From JACVRW01 sp963811055 (GTDB taxonomy: Bacteria; Actinomycetota; Thermoleophilia; Solirubrobacterales; Thermoleophilaceae): a stretch of 64,000 nt of DNA. The notes under the pieces are model-generated. The model was not told the origin of the DNA and ran no database searches. It saw only the letters and a list, made by a program, of their open reading frames with translations. The stretch's first letter is position 1; each line of letters begins with the position of its first letter. The position numbers were made by a program, and so were the translations under genes. Where the stretch lies: the NCBI GenBank assembly GCA_963811055.1, contig CAWEPQ010000019.1:620001-684000 (forward strand). The letters are read 5' to 3'. Shown in pieces: positions 1 to 8,659 of this stretch.

Positions 1-1014
1 AAGGTCGGCACCGACGAGGGGCTCGTGGGCGTCGGAGAGGTCTCGTGCACTCCGCGCTGGAGCGGTGAGGACGCTGTGATCGCGCAGCACGTGATCACCG
101 AGTACTTCGCTCCCGCGCTGACGGGCGAGGACCCGCGAGCGGTTCAGCGACTCACGCTCGAGATGGAGGACGTGATCGTCGGGCACAAGTTCGCGAAGGC
201 CGCGGTCGAGATGGCGCTCTGGGACATCATCGGCAAGTCCCTGGACGCGCCGTTGCATGTCCTGCTCGGGGGCGCGTTGCGCGAGCGGGTCAAGACTAAG
301 TTCTCCATCAGCGGCATCGAGCCGGCGGCCTCCGCGGAGCTCGCGGCCTGGGCGGTCGAGCAGGGGTTCACTGCCATGAAGGTCAAGGTCGCACGCGGCT
401 CGGTGGCCGATGACCTAGAGCGCGTCGCCGCGGTTCGCGCCGCCATCGGCGACGATGTTCGGCTCGGTGTCGATGCCAACTGCGGCTGGTCGCGCGCCGA
501 CGCGCGTGCGGCGCTGCCCGGTCTCGTCGATCACCAGATCGCGTTCTTGGAGCAGCCGCTCGGGATACGCGATCTCGCCGGGTTGGCCGAGCTGCGCGTG
601 GCTTCGAACATCCCGGTCGTGGCCGACGATCCGATCGGCACGGCGGAGGATGCGCTCGCGGCCGTGCGTGCGGATGCCGCGGATGTGCTGTCGCTCTACG
701 TCGGCATGGCCGGTGGGGTGGGGCCTGCCCGGCGAGCGGCCGCGGTGGCCTCGGCGGCCGGGATCGGCTGGACCGTCGGCAGCAATCTCGAGCTCGGGGT
801 CGCCTTGGCGGCGCAGATGCATCTCGCGGTAGCCACACCGGGGCTGGCCGACGAGACCGTGCCTTGCGATCTCCTCAGCTCGTTCTACTACGACGAGCTG
901 CTGCTGGCAGAGCCGCTCCCGGTGGGACCCGGCTGGGCGAGCCCACCAACCGGCCCCGGCCTTGGAGTCGAGCTCGACGACGAGCAGGTCAACCGCTACC
1001 GGGTGGACCGATGA
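1..1014 (+). CDS. Enolase-superfamily (mandelate racemase/muconate lactonizing type) enzyme, 5' partial
   Basis: The frame is open from the first base, so the N-terminus lies outside the window. The visible part covers the end of the capping domain and the whole barrel. The K-x-K pair sits in AMKVKVARG. The metal ligands are the D of DANCGW, the E of LEQPL and a D of VADDP. Family members dehydrate sugar acids, racemise or cycloisomerise by taking a proton alpha to a carboxylate. The strand that usually carries the second lysine (pattern IKLxKxGG) reads SLYVGMAGG, so that lysine is replaced. A mandelate racemase-type His dyad is also not visible (GSNLELG where His is expected). Substrate is unknown; a sugar-acid dehydratase would fit the kinase and aldolase at 15-17 kb. 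It is coupled by an ATGA overlap to the GntR gene. Confidence 0.85.
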   Translation, partial: KVGTDEGLVGVGEVSCTPRWSGEDAVIAQHVITEYFAPALTGEDPRAVQRLTLEMEDVIVGHKFAKAAVEMALWDIIGKSLDAPLHVLLGGALRERVKTKFSISGIEPAASAELAAWAVEQGFTAMKVKVARGSVADDLERVAAVRAAIGDDVRLGVDANCGWSRADARAALPGLVDHQIAFLEQPLGIRDLAGLAELRVASNIPVVADDPIGTAEDALAAVRADAADVLSLYVGMAGGVGPARRAAAVASAAGIGWTVGSNLELGVALAAQMHLAVATPGLADETVPCDLLSSFYYDELLLAEPLPVGPGWASPPTGPGLGVELDDEQVNRYRVDR

Positions 1015-1808
1015 ACCCCGGCGGGCGTGCGGAGGCGGCCTCCGCGCTGGCGCCGCGCGCCGCCGTGACCAGCCGCCGCGCGCTGGCGGACGAGGTCAGC
1101 GACCTCATAGCGCGCGAGTACATCTTCAGCGAGGTCGTGGCGCCGGGGGAGTTGTTGCCGAGCGAAGCGAAGCTCGCCGAGCGCTACGGGGTGTCCCGCG
1201 TTACGACGCGTGCCAGCCTGCAGACGCTGCGCGCGGCGGGGCTGATCAGCATCCGCCACGGCGTGGGCTCTGTGGTCCTTCCTCGTTCGGACGTGCTGCG
1301 CTACGGGCTCGACCGTCTCTCCTCGTTCGAGACCTTCGCTCGCGAGGCCGGGCGCGACATCCAGACCGACTCGCTCGTGATCGAGGAATCGATCGCCGAC
1401 GAGAACACGGCACGCGCACTCGACCTTTCGGCCGGCGCTCCGATCTTCGTCCTCCCGCGCACGAAGATCTACCAAGGCACGCCGGTCGCGTGGCTGGTGG
1501 ACTACATCTCGCGCGAGCTGCTTCCACCCGATGTCGTGCGGGCGGAGTTCAGCGGCTCGGTGCTCGACGTCCTCCTGGCCCACGACGAGCTCCACGTCGA
1601 CTATGCCGACTGCGAGATCGAGCCCGTCAGCTTCTCGGAGGAGATCGCCGCCCGCCTCGATGTCGCGCCGGGCACCGTCGGCCTGTTCATGGACGAGACC
1701 GTCTACACGGCCGAGGGGAAGCCAGTCGCATACTGCGTGGCGTGGCACCGACACGATCATTCCTACCGGCGCTTTTTCGTCCGGCGCCGGCGCCAGGTCG
1801 GCGACTGA
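1011..1808 (+). CDS. GntR-family regulator, HutC/UTRA type
   Basis: A 265-aa one-component transcription regulator. Residues about 26-90 form a GntR winged helix (LPSEAKLAERYGVSR, then TTRASLQTLRAAGLI). Residues about 105-260 match the UTRA ligand domain, including an ALDLSAGAPIFVL segment and a C-terminal VAYCVAWHRHDHSYRRF. The ATG overlaps the stop of the enolase-superfamily gene, so I chose it over an in-frame start deeper inside that gene. UTRA domains usually bind sugars, sugar phosphates or small organic acids, so it probably controls the upstream operon by effector-released repression. The effector is unknown. Confidence 0.88.
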   Translation: MNPGGRAEAASALAPRAAVTSRRALADEVSDLIAREYIFSEVVAPGELLPSEAKLAERYGVSRVTTRASLQTLRAAGLISIRHGVGSVVLPRSDVLRYGLDRLSSFETFAREAGRDIQTDSLVIEESIADENTARALDLSAGAPIFVLPRTKIYQGTPVAWLVDYISRELLPPDVVRAEFSGSVLDVLLAHDELHVDYADCEIEPVSFSEEIAARLDVAPGTVGLFMDETVYTAEGKPVAYCVAWHRHDHSYRRFFVRRRRQVGD

Positions 1809-1812
1809 CGCC

Positions 1813-2625
1813 CTAGGCCGGTGGCACCACGGCGGAGCGAGCCGGGCCGTGGCTGTAGCCGCCGTCGATTGTGATGTTCGCGCCTGTCACGAACCCCGCT
1901 TGATCGCTACACAGGAACGCGGCGATCTCGGCCACCTCGTCGGCTTGACCGAAGCGCCCGGCCGGATGCCGATCCAGCAACTGCTGCTCGACCGTCGCGC
2001 GGTCCGGCGACTCCTCGAGCCACCGCTCGTTCATCGGCGTGTTGATCCAACCGGGCAGCAGAGTGTTGGAGCGGATCCCCTTGGCGGCGTAGTCCACCGC
2101 GATGTGATTGGAGAGAGCGTTGAGGGCGGCCTTGGAGGCGCCGTATCCCCACTCGCCGCTCCAGACCGTGATTGCACACACCGAGCTGATGTGCACGATC
2201 GAGCCGCCGCCGGCCTCCAGCATGTGGGGGATCGCCAGCTTCGCCATCAGGAAGGAGCCGCGCAGATTGGTCTGCATGACCCGATCCAGGTCCTCGACCT
2301 CCCACTCGTGGACGGGGCGTACGTAACCGGGACCGATGCCCGCGCTGTTGACGAGCGCGTCGATGCCCCCGAAGCGGGTGACGGCTGTCTCGACGATGCT
2401 CGCGGCGTCCGCTTCGTCGCCTACGTCGCCGAGACAGCTCACGGCCTGCCCCCCGCGACGCTCGATTTCGGCGCAGATCCCGCCCGTCCGCTCGGGGTCC
2501 CTTCCGGCTGCCGCCACGAGCGCACCCCGACCCGCAAGCTGCAAGGCGATCGCGCGCCCGATGCCGCTGGACGCACCCGTGACGATCGTGCGCTTGCCCG
2601 CTAGGTCGACTGACGGTTCGTTCAT
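1813..2625 (-). CDS. Short-chain dehydrogenase/reductase
   Basis: A 270-aa classical SDR oxidoreductase. The cofactor motif TGASSGIG is at residues 16-23, NSAG is near 93-96, the catalytic Ser is near 147-148 and the YGASK motif gives Tyr161 and Lys165. The C-terminus has the usual GANITIDGGYS. The ATG at 2625 is preferred because a TATAGT -10 box ends about 10 nt upstream and a GntR-type operator fills the space between. The transcript would be nearly leaderless. An extension to 2760 would run through that control region. It is divergent from the FadR-type gene at 2723 and likely repressed by it. Substrate is unknown; sugar or sugar-acid alcohols fit the context. Confidence 0.88.
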   Translation of the reverse strand: MNEPSVDLAGKRTIVTGASSGIGRAIALQLAGRGALVAAAGRDPERTGGICAEIERRGGQAVSCLGDVGDEADAASIVETAVTRFGGIDALVNSAGIGPGYVRPVHEWEVEDLDRVMQTNLRGSFLMAKLAIPHMLEAGGGSIVHISSVCAITVWSGEWGYGASKAALNALSNHIAVDYAAKGIRSNTLLPGWINTPMNERWLEESPDRATVEQQLLDRHPAGRFGQADEVAEIAAFLCSDQAGFVTGANITIDGGYSHGPARSAVVPPA

Positions 2626-2707
2626 TGGCCTGACCACTATACGCTTTCTCAGACGCGACCGATTGCAAAATTGGCCTGACGTCTCTTGACAGGGATTGGC
2701 CTGACCA
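2626..2707. promoter_or_regulatory. Three FadR-type operator copies between divergent genes
   Basis: The motif TGGCCTGACCA occurs at 2626-2636 and 2697-2707, with a third copy ending in GT instead of CA at 2672-2682. All three are preceded by AT. The motif differs by one base from TGGT-N3-ACCA, which fits the TNGT-N3-ACNA pattern known for FadR-subfamily regulators. The first copy lies between the minus-strand -10 (TATAGT, 2641-2636) and the SDR start. The third lies between the -35 and -10 boxes of the FadR-type gene, so binding should block both directions. Autoregulation is inferred. Confidence 0.75.
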
Positions 2708-2714
2708 GTAATAC
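2686..2714 (+). promoter_or_regulatory. Sigma-70-type promoter of the FadR-type gene, leaderless
   Basis: TTGACA at 2686-2691, a 17-bp spacer, then TAATAC at 2709-2714. The GTG start codon follows 8 nt after the -10 box, so transcription should begin at or next to the start codon. The spacer holds a perfect operator copy. Confidence 0.8.
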
Positions 2715-2722
2715 TCGCCGAA

Positions 2723-3379
2723 GTGGCGTCCTCCGTCGAAAGGGCAACGGCGGCGATCATCGAGATGATTGCCGGAAGCCGTTACTGGCCCGGCGACCGG
2801 CTGCCCGCTGAGCGCCACCTCGCGGAACAACTGTCGCTGTCGCGGCCGACGCTCCGTGAGGCGCTCGGAACTCTCTCGAAGGCCGGCATCCTCGATCAGC
2901 GTCACGGCGCGGGCACGTTCATCGTGGCGATCGACCTGGAGGAGGTATTCGCGGTGCGGCTCCGACTCGAACCGTTTGCCGCCGAGCTGGCTGCTGCCCA
3001 TCGCAGCGACGAACAGGTCCAGGCCCTTGCCGATCTCGTCTCCGAGCTCGGCGAAGAGCTGGATGACGCCGCCGCGTTCACGTCCGTCGACCGTCGCATT
3101 CATCGCCTGATCGCGGAAGCCGCCGGCAACGGCGTGCTGCTCGACACCCTCGAGAATCTCGGTGATCTCACAAGGCTGTCGCGAGCCATCACAGGGCCGA
3201 GCCTCGACGCGCGCCGGGAGACCCTCGAGTACATGCACGAGCTGAACGCGGCGATCGGCGCTTCGGACGGCCCCAGGGCCGCCGCTGCGATGGCCGGTCA
3301 CCTCGAGTCCGCACGGGCCATCGCCCACGACACACTGGACCGAGCCCACGCCGCCGAACAGGTGGGACAGGCGTCATGA
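2723..3379 (+). CDS. FadR-type GntR regulator (FCD domain), paralogue 1
   Basis: A 218-aa repressor. The winged helix covers residues about 5-70 (GDRLPAERHLAEQLSLSRPT and a GAGTFI wing). The rest is an FCD helical ligand domain with the D..H pattern DRRIHRL and a later HLE, compatible with a bound metal. GTG is used as start and lies 8 nt after the -10 box. It is about 70% identical by eye to the regulator at 21192-21833, including the DNA-reading helix, so both should read the same operator. It heads a unit with the SDR, the 401-aa protein and probably the ABC importer, with an ATGA overlap to the next gene. Confidence 0.92.
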   Translation: MASSVERATAAIIEMIAGSRYWPGDRLPAERHLAEQLSLSRPTLREALGTLSKAGILDQRHGAGTFIVAIDLEEVFAVRLRLEPFAAELAAAHRSDEQVQALADLVSELGEELDDAAAFTSVDRRIHRLIAEAAGNGVLLDTLENLGDLTRLSRAITGPSLDARRETLEYMHELNAAIGASDGPRAAAAMAGHLESARAIAHDTLDRAHAAEQVGQAS

Positions 3380-4137
3380 CGTGGCATCGCGGCAAGGCGG
3401 CAATCGTGACGGGCGGCGCGAGCGGCATCGGACTCGCGACCGCGCGTCGCCTGGCCGCGGACGGTGCCGCCGTGGTGATCGCCGACATCGCCGAGGAAGC
3501 CGGCACCGCTGCGGCCGACGAGATCGTCGCGGCAGGACACGATGCGGCCTTCGAGCGCTGCGATGTCTCATCGATCGACGACTGGCGGGCACTCGAGCGG
3601 GCGACGATCGAGCGCTTCGGAAGGCTCGACATCGTCCACAACAACGCGTTCTACGACTCGCCGGCTCCGACGCACGAGCTTGCCGAGACCGAGTGGCAGC
3701 GGGTGCTCGACGTCTGTCTCAAGCAGGTCCTGTACTCCGTGCAGACCTGCATCAAGCACCTCGAGGCCAACCGCGGCGCCATCGTCAACACCTCGTCCGT
3801 CCAATCGCTCATGGCCCATCCCAGATTCGCGGCCTATGAGGCGGCGAAGGGCGGCATCAACAGCCTCACCCAGACGCTCGCCGCGGAGTACGGCCCGTTG
3901 GTGAGGGTCAACTCGGTGGTGCCCGGCTGCATCGGGACGCCCGACGTGTTCGCCAACACCACCGAGGCGGAGCAGGAGCGCTACGCCCGGGGCAGCTGCC
4001 TCCAGCGGATCGGCAAGCCCGAGGAGATCGCCGCCGTCGTCTCATTCCTCGCGTCCGACGATGCCTCGTTCCTAACTGGCCAGAACATCGTCGTCGACGG
4101 TGGCTGGTCGATGGCCCACCTGAACCCTGACCGATGA
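3376..4137 (+). CDS. Short-chain dehydrogenase/reductase
   Basis: A 253-aa classical SDR. TGGASGIG is at residues 12-19, the catalytic Ser near 140-141, and Tyr154 and Lys158 in YEAAK. The usual NNAG reads NNAF (89-92), which is uncommon but leaves the catalytic Asn in place. The C-terminus GQNIVVDGGWS is typical. The start overlaps the FadR-type gene by ATGA and the stop overlaps the next gene in the same way, so the three genes are translationally coupled. It probably oxidises an intermediate of the imported substrate; specificity cannot be read from sequence. Confidence 0.9.
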   Translation: MTWHRGKAAIVTGGASGIGLATARRLAADGAAVVIADIAEEAGTAAADEIVAAGHDAAFERCDVSSIDDWRALERATIERFGRLDIVHNNAFYDSPAPTHELAETEWQRVLDVCLKQVLYSVQTCIKHLEANRGAIVNTSSVQSLMAHPRFAAYEAAKGGINSLTQTLAAEYGPLVRVNSVVPGCIGTPDVFANTTEAEQERYARGSCLQRIGKPEEIAAVVSFLASDDASFLTGQNIVVDGGWSMAHLNPDR

Positions 4138-5339
4138 CCTCGCCCCTTCACACGTACCTCTACACGTATTCCTGGACGCTGCACCAGCAAGGGGTCGCCG
4201 AGGGCCTCAAGACGATTCGCGACCGCGGGGGCCTCGACGCCATCTCGGTGCCGTTCCAGTACCACACGGCGCTGACCGTAGAACCGCATTCCTTCGGCCC
4301 GCGCGTTCGGTACACCGATCAGAAGGCCTGCCATCACTTCGTGCCCGAGACGACCCGCTACGAGGGCGGGGCGATTCAGCCACTTGCCACCGAGCTGGCG
4401 CTGTCCGAGGACCCGATGCGCGCCATCCGGGACGGATGCCGCGAGGAGGGCCTCCAGTTCATCGCGTGGGTCGTGGCGCTCCACGGGAGCGTTCTCGGTG
4501 GCCGGCATCCGGAGCTGGTGCAGCGCTCGGTCTACGGCGACCCGCTGCGCCCCGGGCTCTGCCCGGCGCATCCGGAGGTGCGCGGCTTCCTCGCGACATT
4601 GCTCCAGGACATCGCGGTGAACTACGAGCCCGACGTGATCGAGCTCGAGTCGCTCGAGTTCCTCCCGCTCCTGCACGGCTATCACCACGAGCTGCTCGGC
4701 ATCAGCTTCGACCCCTACCACGAGGCGCTTCTGGGTCTCGACTTTCACCCGGAGACGCTCGCCGCCATCGAGGCGCGCGGCGTGGACGTCGAGTACGTGG
4801 CGAACTTCGTGCGCACGACCCTGGATCGCTTCTTCGCAAGTGAAGCCGAGGAGGGCGTCACCGACCTGGACTACTTCCCACGCGTTCTGATCGAGGAGCC
4901 CGAACTGGCGGCCTTCATGCGCGCTCGGCTGGACATCATCACCGACCTCGCCGTCCACTTGCGCGAGGCCGTGCAGGCCGTGTCGTCGATCCCGCTGCAG
5001 GTGCTCACGTCGTGCTGGCATCCGCTCCACCTCACGTGGATCGAGGGCAACAGCCCCGATCGCCTGCTCGATGTGGTGGACCGGCTGGCGGTGCCCTTCT
5101 ACTTCGAGACTCCCGAGGAAGGCGAGCGGGAGGCCGCCACTCTGCGCAAGCGCACCTCGAGCGTGGACCGGGTGGTCGGCGCCGTCAACTCGATTCCGCC
5201 GCACACCACGTCGGAACGGCAGCAGCGCGACATGGTCGACGTGATCACCGGTACCGGGATCGACAAGCTCAGTTTTTACAACTACTCACTGATACGCCCC
5301 GAGCGGCTCGACTGGATCCGCGACGCCACTCGTCCCTGA
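4134..5339 (+). CDS. Unrecognised 401-aa cytoplasmic protein, possibly a TIM barrel
   Basis: I do not recognise this family. There is no signal peptide or membrane segment. The protein is rich in aromatic, His and acidic residues and alternates strand-like and helix-like segments: a SVPFQYHTA strand early, LQFIAWVVALHGS near residue 110, DVIELESLEFLPL near 165, and a late IDKLSFYNYSLI. This suggests a beta/alpha barrel with carbohydrate- or isomerase-like chemistry, but that is only inference. The ATG overlaps the SDR stop (ATGA), and the ABC importer follows after 36 bp, so its job should concern the imported compound. Confidence 0.8.
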   Translation: MTSPLHTYLYTYSWTLHQQGVAEGLKTIRDRGGLDAISVPFQYHTALTVEPHSFGPRVRYTDQKACHHFVPETTRYEGGAIQPLATELALSEDPMRAIRDGCREEGLQFIAWVVALHGSVLGGRHPELVQRSVYGDPLRPGLCPAHPEVRGFLATLLQDIAVNYEPDVIELESLEFLPLLHGYHHELLGISFDPYHEALLGLDFHPETLAAIEARGVDVEYVANFVRTTLDRFFASEAEEGVTDLDYFPRVLIEEPELAAFMRARLDIITDLAVHLREAVQAVSSIPLQVLTSCWHPLHLTWIEGNSPDRLLDVVDRLAVPFYFETPEEGEREAATLRKRTSSVDRVVGAVNSIPPHTTSERQQRDMVDVITGTGIDKLSFYNYSLIRPERLDWIRDATRP

Positions 5340-5375
5340 TGGCTCTACCGCAAGCAGGATGAAAGGGGAAATCGC

Positions 5376-6554
5376 ATGACCCAAGAGGCAAATCACCGAC
5401 TACGGCGACTCGAGCCGCTCGAGTTGACGCGTCAAGACCTGCTCAAGTACGGGCTGAGTGCCGGAGCGACCGTCGTCTTCCTAGGTTCCTGCGGGGGAGA
5501 CGACAAGTCCGCCAAGAGCTCGACCGTCAAGAGCGCAGCCGTTCCGAAGAACAAGCCGGAGAAGCTGACCGTACGCACCTTCGGCGACCCCTACCGGGAG
5601 TTCTTCGACAGAACCGCCGGCGCCGATTTCACCGCGGAGACGGGCATCCCGGTCGAGTGGGACACCACCGACACGGCGGAGCTGATGACGAGGGTGAGGG
5701 CCGCCATCGGCGCGGATCAGCGCCCGCCCGTCGATGCCGTCTACGGCGAGTCCGTACAGGGCTACCTCGCCAGTGTGCAGAAGCTGTCCCAGAAGTTCGA
5801 CCCGAAGATCGCCACCGTCGTCGCCGATGCCACCCAGGCGGTGGTCCAGCCGGGGTCCGGTATTCCCGACTGGGCGATGCTGGGGCTCTACACCTTCAGC
5901 GGCCCCTTCAACTACCGCAAGGACAAGGTGAACGAGAAGGACGTCTCGTCCTGGCTGAACCTCTGGGGACCGAAGTTCCACCCCAAGACGGTCGGCGTGG
6001 GCACGCAGTACTACTTCAACGCGTTCCCGGTCGCGAAGGCCATAGGCGTCACGCCCACCCAGGAGACCTCCAGCATGGACCCGGTTTGGGCCAAGTACGA
6101 GGAGCTCCGGCCGAACCTGCTCGGGCTGCTAAACGACACCCAGATCACGCAGTTCCTCATCTCCGGCGAGTGCTACGTCTGTCCCGCCTTCACCGCCAAC
6201 GGGGAAGCCGCGGCGAAGGAGGGGGCGCCGATCGGCTTCGCGGTCCCGAAGGAGGGGATGTGCGTCGACCGCGACTTCTTCTGGATGTTCAACAACCTGC
6301 CGCCCGAGGTTCAGTACTACACGAACGTGCTCGCAAACCACTGGTTCTCGGCGAAGACGCAGACCGCGATGGCCGCGGAGCTCGGCGTAGTCCCGGCGTC
6401 GCCCGAGGCCAAGCTGCCCGCGAAGATGGAGAAGAACCCGGTGCTCTACCCACGCACCGAGGAGCAGCTGGCGCGTAACATCATCCTGCCGATCCCGCTG
6501 GCCGCGAAGCACGTGGAGGACTGGCAGGCCTCGTACGAGGAGGCCCTCAAGTAA
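5376..6554 (+). CDS. ABC importer solute-binding lipoprotein, polyamine/opine-like family 1
   Basis: A 392-aa binding protein. The leader LTRQDLLKYGLSAGAT resembles a twin-arginine signal but has one Arg in the motif. It ends in the lipobox FLGSC with Cys39, so the protein should be a lipoprotein anchored outside the membrane. The mature part has the type-I/II binding fold pattern of PotD/F-like proteins (LTVRTFGDPYREFF, DAVYGES, AAELGVVPASPEA). It is preceded by a GAAAGGGG ribosome site. The ATPase and two permeases follow directly. Ligand is not predictable; PotD-like relatives bind polyamines, opines or similar amine compounds. Confidence 0.9.
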   Translation: MTQEANHRLRRLEPLELTRQDLLKYGLSAGATVVFLGSCGGDDKSAKSSTVKSAAVPKNKPEKLTVRTFGDPYREFFDRTAGADFTAETGIPVEWDTTDTAELMTRVRAAIGADQRPPVDAVYGESVQGYLASVQKLSQKFDPKIATVVADATQAVVQPGSGIPDWAMLGLYTFSGPFNYRKDKVNEKDVSSWLNLWGPKFHPKTVGVGTQYYFNAFPVAKAIGVTPTQETSSMDPVWAKYEELRPNLLGLLNDTQITQFLISGECYVCPAFTANGEAAAKEGAPIGFAVPKEGMCVDRDFFWMFNNLPPEVQYYTNVLANHWFSAKTQTAMAAELGVVPASPEAKLPAKMEKNPVLYPRTEEQLARNIILPIPLAAKHVEDWQASYEEALK

Positions 6555-6563
6555 GTACTCGGA

Positions 6564-7721
6564 ATGAGCGTTCCGAGAGTCCTGTCACCGACCACAAGCG
6601 CAGACGCCTTGCCCGAGACCCGCGCGGCGGCCGACCCGGCCGCCGCGGACAACACCGTTGTCTCGCTCCGCCAGGTGAGCAAGTCGTACGGCGAGCAGGT
6701 CGCGGTGCGGAGCGTCGACCTCGACATCCGGAAGGGCGAGTTCTTCACGATTCTCGGCCCTTCCGGATCGGGGAAGACCACGGTCCTGCGGATGATCGCG
6801 GGGCTCGTCGCCCCGACCGAGGGCGAGGTCCTGATCGACGGCGAGGACGTGGCCGGCACCAAGCCGTACGACCGCGACATCTCGATGGTGTTCCAGTCGC
6901 TGGCCCTGTTCCCTCACATGAACGTGGCCTCGAACATCGCCTTCCCGCTGCGCATGAGAGGCGTCGGGCAGCGCGAGATCAAGCGGCGGGTGAGCGAGGT
7001 CCTCGAGATCGTCCGGCTTCCCCAGATCGAAGACCGGCTGGTCACGGAGCTGAGCGGCGGGCAACGCCAGCGCGTCGCACTGGCGCGCGCGCTCGTCTAT
7101 CAGCCCACGCTGCTGTTGCTCGACGAGCCGTTGGGTGCGCTCGACCGGCGCCTGCGCGAGGAGATGCAGCTCGAGCTGGCGCGGCTGCACCGTGAGATCG
7201 ACGTCACGATCATGAACGTCACGCACGACCAGCGCGAGGCGCTCATGCTCAGCGACCGGATGGCCATCATGGACAACGGGAGCATCCAGCAGGTCGGAAC
7301 GGCCGAGGAGCTCTACACGCAGCCGGCAAACTCGTTCGTCGCCACGTTTATCGGCGACGGTGTCCTGCTGACGGGCGACCTCAAGGAGTACGCCGGACGC
7401 CACAAGCTGCTCGTCGGGAACGCCGAGGTGGACTTGGGCCAGGCCCCGCGGGCCGGAAGCACCTCCCTCATGCTCCGCAGCGAGAGCGTTCGGCTGGCGG
7501 CCGAGGAGCACGACCTGCGCGACTGCGAGAACCGGTTCCGCGGGGTTGTGGAGGTCTCGATCTTCGAGGGCACCGGCTCCTACTGCGAGGTCCGCGTGGC
7601 GGAGCTCGAATCGACCCTGAAGGTCGCGGTGCCGCGTTCGTCGCGGGTATATCCGCTCGACCCGGGAACGCAGGTCTGGGTCGGCTGGGAAATCGCCGAG
7701 ACCCCGCTCGTCTCGTCATGA
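6564..7721 (+). CDS. ABC importer ATPase, PotA-like
   Basis: A 385-aa ATPase. Walker A GPSGSGKT is at residues 65-72, the signature LSGGQ at 163-167, Walker B LLLLDEP near 184-190 and the switch His221 in NVTHDQ. The C-terminal ~110 residues form a TOBE-type regulatory domain, as in spermidine/putrescine and iron importers. A 30-residue N-terminal tail rich in Ala and Pro precedes the domain. It starts 9 bp after the binding-protein stop and overlaps the first permease by ATGA. It energises the import system encoded at 5.4-9.5 kb. Confidence 0.93.
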   Translation: MSVPRVLSPTTSADALPETRAAADPAAADNTVVSLRQVSKSYGEQVAVRSVDLDIRKGEFFTILGPSGSGKTTVLRMIAGLVAPTEGEVLIDGEDVAGTKPYDRDISMVFQSLALFPHMNVASNIAFPLRMRGVGQREIKRRVSEVLEIVRLPQIEDRLVTELSGGQRQRVALARALVYQPTLLLLDEPLGALDRRLREEMQLELARLHREIDVTIMNVTHDQREALMLSDRMAIMDNGSIQQVGTAEELYTQPANSFVATFIGDGVLLTGDLKEYAGRHKLLVGNAEVDLGQAPRAGSTSLMLRSESVRLAAEEHDLRDCENRFRGVVEVSIFEGTGSYCEVRVAELESTLKVAVPRSSRVYPLDPGTQVWVGWEIAETPLVSS

Positions 7722-8659
7722 GCGTGGGCGGGTCCGCGGTCGACGTGCCGCTGCGATGGCGCGTGCTGGACGCCATGACGTGGGTGTTCCGAGCGCTCCA
7801 GCTGCATCGACTCGGCCGGATAGCCGGCTTTCTGCTGCTCCTGCCGGCCCTGCTCTGCGTGGGCACGCTCGCCGCGGCGATCGTGTATCTCACCTGGAAG
7901 GCATTCCACACGTTCGACGCCTTCCTGAACGTCCAGGGCGGCTTCTCGACCGAGAACTTCAGCGACGCGCTGAGCAGCCGCTATCACCGCAACGTCCTCG
8001 TGCGCACCATCCTCGTGAGCACGGTGGTCACCGTGATCGCCATCGCCGCGGCGCTGCCGCTCGCCTACACGATGGTCCGCTCCCGGTCACGCCTGGTCCG
8101 GACTGCCCTGCTGACGGTCGTGTTCGTGCCGTTCCTGGTCGGCGACGTCGTCCGGGCCTACGGATGGCTCGTGATGATCGGGGGCAACGGAGCGGTCCCG
8201 TGGGTGTTGGACCTCTTCGGCCTGGACACCGGCACCATGCTGGGCACGCCCACGGCCGTGATCCTCGGGCTCCTGCAGCTGATGTTGCCGCTCTGCGCGC
8301 TCGTGCTGCTGCCGGCGCTCCACTCCATCGACCCCGAGCTCGAGCAGGCGTCCACTGTCATGGGCGCCAGGCCGCGTCACAGGTGGCGCTACGTGGTGCT
8401 TCCGCTCGCGCGGCCGGGTCTGGTCGGGGCGGCCGCTGTGTCGTTCACCCTCACCATGACCGCCCTTGCGATCCCGGCCTTGCTCGGCAACGGGCAGTAC
8501 GACTTCACGGGCAACGCGATCCAGAGCGTCTACTTCTCTCGGGGGGACCTATACCTGGCCTCCGCGATGGGCGTGCTGGTGCTCATCATCACGCTGGCCT
8601 GCGTGGCGCTGATCTTCTGGGTCGGCGGTCGCGGCGGTCCCCGGAGCCGGGCCACGTGA
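7718..8659 (+). CDS. ABC importer permease 1 (PotB-like)
   Basis: A 313-aa inner-membrane permease. An N-terminal segment at about 29-55 is followed by five more hydrophobic segments. The coupling loop EQASTVMGARPRHRWRYVVL carries the EAA pattern that docks on the ATPase. The N-terminus before the first membrane segment (about 28 residues) is longer than needed. Start and stop overlap the neighbours (ATGA, GTGA), so the subunits are coupled. Confidence 0.92.
   Translation: MSVGGSAVDVPLRWRVLDAMTWVFRALQLHRLGRIAGFLLLLPALLCVGTLAAAIVYLTWKAFHTFDAFLNVQGGFSTENFSDALSSRYHRNVLVRTILVSTVVTVIAIAAALPLAYTMVRSRSRLVRTALLTVVFVPFLVGDVVRAYGWLVMIGGNGAVPWVLDLFGLDTGTMLGTPTAVILGLLQLMLPLCALVLLPALHSIDPELEQASTVMGARPRHRWRYVVLPLARPGLVGAAAVSFTLTMTALAIPALLGNGQYDFTGNAIQSVYFSRGDLYLASAMGVLVLIITLACVALIFWVGGRGGPRSRAT

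Noticed and set aside
7756..8655. Long extension in front of permease 2
   Set aside because: Low-complexity Arg/Ala-rich reading of permease 1 in another frame; GTG 8656 gives a normal permease with a GTGA overlap.
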